A stretch of DNA of 64,000 nucleotides from Exiguobacterium sp. FSL W8-0210 (lineage in GTDB: Bacteria; Bacillota; Bacilli; Exiguobacteriales; Exiguobacteriaceae): assembly GCF_038006045.1 (NCBI RefSeq), contig NZ_JBBOUK010000001.1, forward strand, positions 2,583,001-2,647,000. The letters are read 5' to 3'. The notes beneath the pieces are model-generated. The model was not told the origin of the DNA. It ran no database searches and was given only the letters and a program-made list of their open reading frames with translations. A program made the translations under genes and the position numbers. Below are positions 1-7,144 of this stretch, in pieces. The first letter of the stretch is position 1. Every line of letters starts with the position of its first letter.

Positions 1-765
1 TTCTGGACCGACGAACGGAATCTCACCAACTGTAAACAAGTCTTTCCCGGCAAGGACGTTCGCATGCATTTCCTGAAGGAAGTCGTGCACACCTGGTTGA
101 TTCCCGAGATACGATAGATTAAACGGATTGACGACATCCTCAAGCGAACGTTTTTTGATCAAGTTGATGACGTCCATCCGGAAACCGTCAATCCCTTGAG
201 CGATCCACCAGTTCATCATGTCGTAGATCGCTTGCCGGACAGCCGGTTGTTCCCAGTTTAAGTCCGGTTGTTCTTTCGCAAAGGAATGGAAATAATATTG
301 TTCGCGCTCTTCACTCCACGTCCACGGGTTCGGCGCAAAGTAAGACCGCCAATTGTTCGGGGGCGTCTCTTTCGTTCCATCTTTCCAGATGTACCAATCA
401 TCCTTGTCGTGGATTCGGTCCCGCGACTGACGGAACCAGTCATGCTGGTCACTCGTATGATTGACGACCAAATCAAGAATTATCTTTAAGCCGCGTCCGT
501 GAGCCGCTGTGATCAACTCTTGTAGATCGCCCATCGTCCCCGCCTTGTCCATGATCGTGTAATAATCGGCAATATCATAGCCATTATCGATGTCTGGAGA
601 ACGGTAACATGGATTTAACCAGACGATATCGACACCAAGCGATGCGATGTAATCTAGCTTGTCGATGACACCTCGCAAATCACCGATGCCGTCCCCATTC
701 GAATCCTTAAAACTGCGCCAATAGACTTGATAGACGACTGCTTCTTTCCAGCTAGCTCGCTTCAT
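1..765 (-). CDS. GH13 alpha-glucosidase / oligo-1,6-glucosidase, N-terminal part
   Basis: This is the first 255 codons of a cytoplasmic glycoside hydrolase of family GH13, which hydrolyses alpha-1,6 or alpha-1,4 linkages in small malto- or isomalto-oligosaccharides. The reading frame is open to the left window edge, so the C-terminal part lies outside. Typical family blocks are visible: YQVYWRSFKDSNGDGIGDL near residues 12-30, DLVVNHTSD near 98 (region I), GFRMDVIN near 194 with the likely nucleophile Asp (region II), and TVGEIP near 247 with the likely acid/base Glu (region III). The start follows GAGTGAGGAG directly, a strong ribosome binding site. No signal peptide is visible. The substrate cannot be fixed from half a protein. 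Confidence 0.9.
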   Translation of the reverse strand, partial: MKRASWKEAVVYQVYWRSFKDSNGDGIGDLRGVIDKLDYIASLGVDIVWLNPCYRSPDIDNGYDIADYYTIMDKAGTMGDLQELITAAHGRGLKIILDLVVNHTSDQHDWFRQSRDRIHDKDDWYIWKDGTKETPPNNWRSYFAPNPWTWSEEREQYYFHSFAKEQPDLNWEQPAVRQAIYDMMNWWIAQGIDGFRMDVINLIKKRSLEDVVNPFNLSYLGNQPGVHDFLQEMHANVLAGKDLFTVGEIPFVGPE

Positions 766-913
766 CTCCTCACTCCTCTCCCTACTCTCTATTCCCGCTC
801 CACATATCTGTACCTGTTTATTGGACGATTTTTTTGAATTTCAAAAAAGTTCTTTTCTTTTGACTGAATATTCGTTATCCTTGACGACAATACTACGAAG
901 GAGGCACACATCC

Positions 914-2101
914 ATGAAACATTTCGCTCCATCCATCGCCATCGATCGGCTTCCTGCTCCCGTTTTCGCTGAACTTGCGAACCGGATCGGTGCTGTGAAA
1001 GCTGCCGGACATGATGTCATTACCCTTGGTCAAGGAACACCCGATCAAACGACGCCCGTACATATTCTCGACGCCTTGAAACAGGCGATCGATGAGCCAA
1101 CAAACCTTCAATATCCACCATTTCGTGGACATGATTTTCTAAAGCAAGCCGTCGCGAGCTTTTATGCGAACGAATTCGGCGTCACGATCGATCCGGCAAC
1201 CGAGGTCGCAATTCTTCTCGGTAGTAAAGCCGGAATCGTCGCCTTACCACAAACGATCGTCAATCCTGGAGAAGGTGTCATCGTCCCGGATCCGGGGTAC
1301 CCGGATTACCTGTCTGGAGCAGCACTTGCTGGTGCTTACCCGATTACACTTCCATTGCTTGAGAAAAATAACTTCCTGCCGGATTACGATTTACTTGATA
1401 CGACAGATGTCGAGCGCGCCCGGATGTTGTTCCTCAATTACCCGAGTAATCCGACAGGTGCGACAGCGACAGCAGAAGCCTTCGAACAGACCGTTGCCTT
1501 CGCGGATGCCCATGATATTTGTGTCGTCCATGATTTAGCCTACGGCGGCATCAGCTTTGATGGTCCCACACGAAGCTTCTTGCAGACGGAAGGGGCGAAG
1601 GAGGTCGGAATCGAGTTGTTCTCACTCTCGAAACGCTTCAACATGTCTGGCTTCCGAATCGCTTTCGCGATCGGAAATCCGTCCGTCATCTCAAGCATCG
1701 AGACGTATCAGGAACATCTCTACGTCAGTGCCTTCACACCGATCCAACATGCAGCGACCGTTGCCCTGACGAGTGACCAGACATGTGTCCGTGAGTTAAG
1801 TAGCTTATACGAAACACGACGTAATGCCTTGTTCGCTAAACTCGATGCAATCGGTTGGAGCGGACCACGACCGGGCGGTTCCTTCTTCGTCTGGCTTCCG
1901 GTGCCTGAAGGATACACGTCCCAAAGCTTCACCGATCACCTGCTTGACGAAGCACACGTCGCTGTAACCCCTGGATCCTTCTTCGGCGAATACGGTGAAG
2001 GCTACGTACGGATCAGCTTGATTGCTGACGTCGAACGTCTAGAAGAAGCCGTCGATCGAATCGGAACGCTCAACCTGTTCCGGACACCTGTTGCGGAATA
2101 A
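914..2101 (+). CDS. mtnE: PLP-dependent aminotransferase, MtnE-like (methionine salvage)
   Basis: This is a 395-residue fold-type I aminotransferase. The PLP lysine lies in the block SLSKRFNMSGFRIAF, and the cofactor-contacting NYPSNPTG block is present. From memory the sequence closely follows Bacillus YkrV/MtnE, which transaminates ketomethylthiobutyrate to methionine in the last step of methionine salvage. The frame is open back to 821, but the ATG at 914 is preceded by GAAGGAGG, and the extra 31 residues look unlike the family, so the shorter start is chosen. The neighbouring methionine transporter with its S-box supports a methionine-related role. No other salvage genes are in the window, so another amino donor or acceptor is possible. 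Confidence 0.75.
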   Translation: MKHFAPSIAIDRLPAPVFAELANRIGAVKAAGHDVITLGQGTPDQTTPVHILDALKQAIDEPTNLQYPPFRGHDFLKQAVASFYANEFGVTIDPATEVAILLGSKAGIVALPQTIVNPGEGVIVPDPGYPDYLSGAALAGAYPITLPLLEKNNFLPDYDLLDTTDVERARMLFLNYPSNPTGATATAEAFEQTVAFADAHDICVVHDLAYGGISFDGPTRSFLQTEGAKEVGIELFSLSKRFNMSGFRIAFAIGNPSVISSIETYQEHLYVSAFTPIQHAATVALTSDQTCVRELSSLYETRRNALFAKLDAIGWSGPRPGGSFFVWLPVPEGYTSQSFTDHLLDEAHVAVTPGSFFGEYGEGYVRISLIADVERLEEAVDRIGTLNLFRTPVAE

Positions 2102-2115
2102 TTCTGAAAAAACAT

Positions 2116-2145
2116 TTGACAGATGGGAATCATTTCCGTTAAAGT
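2116..2145 (+). promoter_or_regulatory. Candidate sigma-A promoter of metNIQ
   Basis: TTGACA at 2116-2121 is followed 18 bases later by TAAAGT at 2140-2145. This sits about 20 bases before the S-box, the expected place for the leader promoter. The -10 is imperfect. Confidence 0.55.
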
Positions 2146-2164
2146 AAATCCCAACAGCATAACT

Positions 2165-2268
2165 ACTTATCGAGAGCGACCGAGGGATTAGGCCCAACGA
2201 CGTCCGGCAACCACCTGTAAGGAACGGTGCCACATCCTACAGAATGATTTTCATTCTGAGAGATAAGT
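2165..2268 (+). ncRNA. SAM-I (S-box) riboswitch
   Basis: The leader shows the S-box signature. A P1 stem is formed by ACTTATC (2165-2171) and GATAAGT (2262-2268). Between them are GAGAGCGACCGAGGGA, then CCGGCAACC, then GGAACGGTGCC, which are the conserved SAM-binding core blocks. It is directly followed by an intrinsic terminator and metN. In this class SAM binding favours the terminator, so the transporter is made when SAM is low. Confidence 0.95.
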
Positions 2269-2287
2269 TACGAAATCTTACACTTTC

Positions 2288-2335
2288 GTCGCTTTTTTCT
2301 GGTTGCTCTGCTACTAGGAAAAAGCGACTTTTTTT
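2288..2335 (+). terminator. S-box-controlled intrinsic terminator
   Basis: GTCGCTTTTTTC at 2288-2299 pairs with GAAAAAGCGAC at 2318-2328 and is followed by seven T residues. It lies between the S-box and the metN start, as expected for the expression platform. Confidence 0.9.
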
Positions 2336-2353
2336 GTATGAGGAGATGAGCGG

Positions 2354-3367
2354 ATGATTGAATTCAAACACATTACAAAACGGTTCGTTCGAGACCGGAC
2401 CCCGATTTTTGCATTACGGGATGTCGATTTGACGATCCAAAAAGGAGAAATCTTTGGGATCATCGGTGAATCCGGTGCCGGTAAAAGTACGTTGCTTCGC
2501 CTAATCAATGGGCTTGAGCATCCGACACAGGGAACCGTCAAGGTCGACGGTGTCTCGCTCGGCGGGATGTCAAAAGCAGATTTGCGTCAACTTCGCTTGC
2601 GGACAGGAATGATCTTTCAGCATTTCCAATTGATTCAGTCGCGCAACGTCGCGGATAACATCGCTTTTGCGCTCAAGGCCGCTGGCGTCAAACGAGCAGA
2701 TTTCCCGGAGCGAATTCGCGAACTCATCTCGCTCGTCGGACTTGAAGGATTTGAGACGAACTTCCCGAGTCAGTTGAGCGGCGGACAGAAACAGCGCGTC
2801 GGGATTGCCCGGGCACTCGCGAATGATCCAACCGTCTTGTTATGTGACGAAGCGACCTCTGCCCTTGATCCGGTCACGACGCTGCAGATTTTAGATTTGT
2901 TGAAAGATTTGAATGAACGACTCGGATTGACGATCGTCCTCATCACGCATGAGATCGATGTCGTCAAACAGATTTGCCATCGTGTCGCGGTCATGTCTCA
3001 AGGGGAAGTCGTCGAAGTTGCCTCTACATACGATTTGTTCAGTCAAGCCAAACATCCGGTGACACAACATTACGTCGACACGGCACTCCAGATCGAGCTA
3101 CCGGAACGCATCTTGCAAGCGACACCGGGAAAGATCATCCGCCTACAGTTCACGGGCGAGAAGACCGGTGAAAGTACGTTGTCGGAAGCCATCCGTCGAT
3201 ACGATATCTCGGTCAGCATCCTGCACGGAAAAGTCGATTACATCCAAGACGTCGCTTTTGGTGTCCTAATCGTCAGCTTGACGGGATCCTCCGATCAAAT
3301 CGCACCTGCCCTCGACTGGCTCGCGACGGAACTTCATACACTCGAGGTGATTCAGGATGTGGCTTGA
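2354..3367 (+). CDS. metN: Methionine ABC transporter ATP-binding protein
   Basis: This is the ATPase of the methionine importer MetNIQ. Walker A (GESGAGKST, residues 38-46), the ABC signature (LSGGQKQR, near 142), Walker B (VLLCDEATSALD) and a His switch (LITHE) are all present. The C-terminal 70 residues form a NIL domain, which in this family senses methionine and inhibits transport. The length of 337 residues is usual. The start follows GAGGAGATGAGCGG. The gene overlaps metI by 11 bases, indicating translational coupling. It is regulated by the upstream S-box. Confidence 0.95.
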   Translation: MIEFKHITKRFVRDRTPIFALRDVDLTIQKGEIFGIIGESGAGKSTLLRLINGLEHPTQGTVKVDGVSLGGMSKADLRQLRLRTGMIFQHFQLIQSRNVADNIAFALKAAGVKRADFPERIRELISLVGLEGFETNFPSQLSGGQKQRVGIARALANDPTVLLCDEATSALDPVTTLQILDLLKDLNERLGLTIVLITHEIDVVKQICHRVAVMSQGEVVEVASTYDLFSQAKHPVTQHYVDTALQIELPERILQATPGKIIRLQFTGEKTGESTLSEAIRRYDISVSILHGKVDYIQDVAFGVLIVSLTGSSDQIAPALDWLATELHTLEVIQDVA

Positions 3368-4022
3368 TCGTATTCAAACGATGTTACCTGAGCTCTTGAA
3401 GGCGCTCGGTGAGACGGCGTGGATGGTCGGAATTTCACTTGCCTTCGCATTGGTCGTCGGGATTCCGCTCGGGATTCTCTTGTTCGTCACCGACCGCGGT
3501 TTATTCTTTCAAAACATTGCCATCCGACGTGTCCTTGACTTCGTCGTCAACATCGTCCGGTCCTTGCCGTTCATCATCTTGCTTGTTGCCCTCATTCCAT
3601 TAACGAAATTTTTGCTTGATAATACGATTGGTCCGACAGCAGCATCCGTCAGCCTCAGTGTCGCAGCGATTCCGTTTCTCGCACGACTCGTCGAAACATC
3701 ACTGCGTGAGATTCCACCTGGTTTGATCGAAGCAGCGGAAGCGTGCGGTGCGAAACCATTACGGATCATCGTCAGTATCCTTTTACCAGAAGCACTCCCT
3801 GGCATCATTCAGGGCATCACGCTAACGACGATCAGTTTGATCGGCTTCTCGGCAATGGCTGGGATCGTCGGCGGCGGAGGTGTCGGTGACCTCGCGATCC
3901 GTTTCGGTTACTATCGCTACGATAATCTCATCATGATCGTGACGATCGTCGTCCTCATCGTCATCGTCCAAAGCATTCAAGCACTTGGGAATCAACTGGC
4001 GCGAAAAACAGATAAACGCTAA
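3357..4022 (+). CDS. metI: Methionine ABC transporter permease
   Basis: This is the 221-residue inner membrane subunit of MetNIQ, with about five hydrophobic segments. The EAA loop that docks on the ATPase reads EAAEACGAKPLRIIVSILLPEA near residues 124-145, and the family block FSAMAGIVGGGGVGDLA follows. It starts inside the end of metN and ends 27 bases before metQ, so the three genes are one operon. Confidence 0.95.
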   Translation: MWLDRIQTMLPELLKALGETAWMVGISLAFALVVGIPLGILLFVTDRGLFFQNIAIRRVLDFVVNIVRSLPFIILLVALIPLTKFLLDNTIGPTAASVSLSVAAIPFLARLVETSLREIPPGLIEAAEACGAKPLRIIVSILLPEALPGIIQGITLTTISLIGFSAMAGIVGGGGVGDLAIRFGYYRYDNLIMIVTIVVLIVIVQSIQALGNQLARKTDKR

Positions 4023-4049
4023 TCATACATACAAAGGGAGAGTGGAATC

Positions 4050-4865
4050 ATGAAAAAACGATACGCCTTTTTAGCAACAGCCTTACTCGGTGCAGGAGTC
4101 CTCGCAGGATGTGGAGACAGCAGCGCTGATGAAAAAGACAAGACGATCAAGATCGGGGCGACAAGCGGTCCTTATAGCGATATGGTCAAACAAGCGATTC
4201 AACCACAACTTGAAAAGCAAGGCTACAAAGTCGAAATCGTCGAGTTCAGTGATTATATCCAACCGAACATCGCGCTCGGTAGCGGCAATATCGACGCTAA
4301 CTTATTCCAACACTCGATTTACCTGAAGACATTCTCTAAAGAAAAAAATCTCGACCTAAAAGGACTCATCACCGTTCCGACGGCACCGATGGGACTATAT
4401 AGTAAGACGGCGAAGACACTTGACGACGTCAAGACGGGTGCTGAAGTCGCGACGCCGAATGATCCGACGAACCAAGCGCGGGCGTTGAACTTACTTGCGG
4501 AACAAGGCTGGATTGAACTGAAGCCAGATGTTGATCCACTGACTGTTTCAGAGAAAGATATCGTTAAGAATCCGAAGAAACTCGTCATTAAACCACTCGA
4601 GGCGGCTCAACTACCACGCGCCGTCGAAAGCGTCGATATCTCAGCCGTTCCAGGGAACTTCGCTTTGGCTGCGAAATTCGATTTACTCGATGCGTTAGCG
4701 CTCGAGACAATGGACGAGAAGTACCGGAACCTCGTCGCTGTCCAAACGAAAGATGCGGACTCACAAGTCGCAAAAGATTTGAAGGCAGCTGTCGAATCGG
4801 ATGCGTTCAACACAGTCATCGAAAAATCATTCAAAGGCTTCAGCAAGCCTGAATGGGCAAACTGA
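4050..4865 (+). CDS. metQ: Methionine-binding lipoprotein
   Basis: This is the extracytoplasmic substrate-binding protein of the methionine importer. It has a lipoprotein signal peptide with lipobox LAGC (Cys21), followed by a NlpA/MetQ-type domain. Family blocks are visible: VKIVEFSDYIQPN-like text near residue 70 and FQHSIYLKTF near 92. Its 271 residues are typical. It is the last gene of the S-box operon and is followed by a strong terminator. The ribosome binding site is AAAGGGAGAG. Confidence 0.95.
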   Translation: MKKRYAFLATALLGAGVLAGCGDSSADEKDKTIKIGATSGPYSDMVKQAIQPQLEKQGYKVEIVEFSDYIQPNIALGSGNIDANLFQHSIYLKTFSKEKNLDLKGLITVPTAPMGLYSKTAKTLDDVKTGAEVATPNDPTNQARALNLLAEQGWIELKPDVDPLTVSEKDIVKNPKKLVIKPLEAAQLPRAVESVDISAVPGNFALAAKFDLLDALALETMDEKYRNLVAVQTKDADSQVAKDLKAAVESDAFNTVIEKSFKGFSKPEWAN

Positions 4866-4917
4866 TAAAAAACAACCGGATTCCAAAGAGACAATCTCTT
4901 TGAAATCCGGTTGTTTT
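4866..4917 (+). terminator. Terminator after metQ
   Basis: AAAACAACCGGATT pairs with AATCCGGTTGTTTT around a second inner stem (AAAGAGA/TCTCTTT). It separates metQ from the convergent GNAT gene and probably serves both strands. Confidence 0.85.
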
Positions 4918-4920
4918 GTG

Positions 4921-5418
4921 TTAGAACCGATACCACATCAGCTCTTCATCATGATAGGTATCATCGACTTTCAGCGCCCGTGGTTCGATCGCGTATGATT
5001 CAAAACCAAGTGATCGATACAACGCTTTAGCAGCTTCATTCGTCCGGACGACCGAGAGATGGACTTGCTCAATCACAGGATGCTGCTTTAATGTACATAA
5101 TGCCTCTTCTACGAGTTGTCGTCCGACCTGTTGTTTTCGGGCGCTTGGCGTGACGTACATCGCAAACAAATTCGCTCGATGTCGCATTTTGACCGGCCCC
5201 AGGCAGACGATAGTGACGACACCGACGAGTTCATTTTCATGAAACGCACCAAACGTCATCGACTGTTCGCTTTCAAGACGAGTTGCGTACCGTTCGATGG
5301 GTCGATCTTTTTCTGCTTCATAATCAGAGCCGAATGCCTCAGGATGGTTTCGTAAGGCTTCTAACCGCAGTGCTTTGTAACGAGTTGCATCATCAACCGT
5401 CAATTGACGTATTTTCAA
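4921..5418 (-). CDS. GNAT family N-acetyltransferase
   Basis: This is a 165-residue acetyl-CoA-dependent acyltransferase of the GNAT superfamily. Beta strands lead to motif A (SARKQQVGRQLVEEAL, near residues 105-120) with the Q-x-x-G-x-G/R pyrophosphate loop, and a C-terminal block with KALYRSLGFESY is typical. The frame is open to 5460, but a TTG at 5418 is preceded by GGGGGTGGAGCAG and begins the first strand (LKIRQLTVDD), so it is preferred. The acceptor cannot be told. It is a single gene convergent with metQ. Confidence 0.85.
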   Translation of the reverse strand: MKIRQLTVDDATRYKALRLEALRNHPEAFGSDYEAEKDRPIERYATRLESEQSMTFGAFHENELVGVVTIVCLGPVKMRHRANLFAMYVTPSARKQQVGRQLVEEALCTLKQHPVIEQVHLSVVRTNEAAKALYRSLGFESYAIEPRALKVDDTYHDEELMWYRF

Positions 5419-5504
5419 CTGCTCCACCCCCTGCCTGTAGTATAGTACAAACCGTTCCATGAAAAAGAGGACGACATCGAGCGATATCGTCCTCCATTCT
5501 TCTA

Positions 5505-6383
5505 TTAAGGTGTTCGGAAATTAATCGTGAAGTACGGTGAATCATCTCGGAATGCTACACCGACATCTGCCTGCTTGAAGCTCTTTTGAAGGATGTTATC
5601 GCGGTGTCCTTTCGAGTTCATCAAGCCCCAATGCGCAGCAAAGACGTTCGGATAGCCCATTGAGAGATTCTCACCGGCTCCCATGAACTTGATACCGCCT
5701 TGTTCCATTCGATCGAACGGGTCACGACCTTGTGGATCCGTATGCGAGAAGAAATTATTCTTCGCCATGTTTTCGCTGTGACCTCGTGTGACCGGCTTCA
5801 GTGCTGTGTACGGTGCTAACGGATTTAATTTATAGTCGGCTCGTTCCCAGTTCATCAACCGAAGCATCAGTTTCTCATCTGTCGTTCGTAACGCATTCGA
5901 CGCAGTACCGTAGAAGCCCTCTTTCTTCGATTCGACGTCTTTTGGAATCGCAAGCGTCGCTTTGACTTTATTGCCGTCATGTTGATCGAAGAAATATGTC
6001 ACGTAATTGCCTTTCTTCTCGTAGACGGCGGCATGATCCAGATTCAACATGTAGTTCGTGTTGCCTTTACGATAGGACTTCACTGCGGTCCAACCTTTTT
6101 TCTTCAAGGAAGATTCCGTATCCTTATTCAAGACCGCGCCTTGCGTCGTCACGCCGTTCTTGAAACGATACTTCCCGTAGTCCTTACCATCCTTCGTCAA
6201 GGCGACGAATTCCTCCGTTGATGTCCGTCTGACTTCCCAGTCGTATCCCGGATATTCACTGCTATATCGATCAATCAGCTTGCCGCCGCTTTTCGGGTAA
6301 TCGGCTTCTGCTTGTTCCATTGGAATGTTTTCGTAGCCGAAAAAGGCTACTGCTGCTACTCCGATGATTAGCCATTTTTTCAT
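5505..6383 (-). CDS. Secreted CAP/SCP-domain protein (YkwD type)
   Basis: This is a 292-residue exported protein with a short N-terminal signal sequence (MKKWLIIGVAAVAFFGYENI). Residues about 30-165 look like the CAP-associated N-terminal domain of Bacillales. Residues about 170-292 are a CAP domain, with HSENMAKNNFFSH, GENLSMGY and GHRDNILQ marking the cavity His and Glu residues. CAP proteins of this type are linked to sporulation or the cell surface in Bacillus, but their activity is not established. It is a single gene. Confidence 0.85.
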   Translation of the reverse strand: MKKWLIIGVAAVAFFGYENIPMEQAEADYPKSGGKLIDRYSSEYPGYDWEVRRTSTEEFVALTKDGKDYGKYRFKNGVTTQGAVLNKDTESSLKKKGWTAVKSYRKGNTNYMLNLDHAAVYEKKGNYVTYFFDQHDGNKVKATLAIPKDVESKKEGFYGTASNALRTTDEKLMLRLMNWERADYKLNPLAPYTALKPVTRGHSENMAKNNFFSHTDPQGRDPFDRMEQGGIKFMGAGENLSMGYPNVFAAHWGLMNSKGHRDNILQKSFKQADVGVAFRDDSPYFTINFRTP

Positions 6384-6733
6384 GCCCTCGTTTCGCCTCC
6401 TTCTATTTCATTACCTTTATTTTAAAAGAAAATCATTTCTTCGAACAGTCATCGGCTCTCATTTGTCTAAATCACATCTTTCGTCCATAAATCCGACACA
6501 TTTCATGAGAACGCTCCCATTTAGACCAAATGCTTTTGTTTAGTCGATTCTTGAAAATATTTAGTACACATAATAAATGATTTTTCCCTTTTATTAAAAT
6601 GTGTGAACATTCTTTTATTTCGTTCTCAGCGATTTTTGATTGCTCTCCGATTCTCGACTCGGTATCATTAGAATTCGTAAGCCAAACTTTCAATGCTTTT
6701 CCAAATAACATAATGATATGAAGGAGTTGACCT
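6384..6733. other. AT-rich intergenic region, 350 bp
   Basis: A 93-codon antisense frame crosses this stretch, but it has no ribosome binding site and no family resemblance. It holds the divergent promoters of the CAP protein and the small membrane protein. I see no further element. Confidence 0.5.
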
Positions 6734-7090
6734 ATGGTTTTACTGTATTTCATTTATGAATCCATTGCTTTTTTACCGATTCAACAATACTTATTTTCCG
6801 GCTGGATGATTCTTGTCGCGTTGACCGTATCGTTTAGCTTGGCTAATGCACATGAAGATGTCCGCCTGAATCAACGGCTCGGTTTCGAGTTGCTCGTACC
6901 CGGATCAGGTATGCTTCTCTCTAAGAAATTCATTCCTGGTCTTGCTATCATCCTTTTTTTAATCTTGATCCACTTCACTTATATGTTCCGTGTCATCCCT
7001 CTACCGATTGCTTTAATTTCTACGCTTTCCATCAGCACGCTCTCACTTCTTTCGCTTTTAATTCCAGCACGCAAAAAAGCGGACCGCTAA
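6734..7090 (+). CDS. Small multi-spanning membrane protein, unknown function
   Basis: This is a 118-residue protein with three to four hydrophobic segments (about residues 3-35, 66-85 and 88-110) and a charged loop near residues 38-50. It starts at an ATG preceded by AAGGAGTTGACCT. I do not recognise a family. It is followed by two terminator hairpins. Confidence 0.7.
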   Translation: MVLLYFIYESIAFLPIQQYLFSGWMILVALTVSFSLANAHEDVRLNQRLGFELLVPGSGMLLSKKFIPGLAIILFLILIHFTYMFRVIPLPIALISTLSISTLSLLSLLIPARKKADR

Positions 7091-7141
7091 GTCCGCTTTC
7101 AAAAAAACAACGGACCTTCTTCGTCAAAAAGGTCCGTTGTC
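7075..7141 (+). terminator. Double terminator between convergent genes
   Basis: The first hairpin is AGCGGAC/GTCCGCT followed by T and A runs. The second is ACAACGGACC/GGTCCGTTGT. The pair lies between the small membrane protein and the nuclease and can act for both. Confidence 0.8.
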
Positions 7142-7144
7142 ATA

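Noticed and set aside
821-913. N-terminal extension of the MtnE-like aminotransferase
   Set aside because: The residues are unlike the family and the ATG at 914 has a strong ribosome binding site.
6472-6753. 93-codon minus-strand frame
   Set aside because: No ribosome binding site, AT-rich random composition, and it overlaps the start of the better supported gene at 6734.
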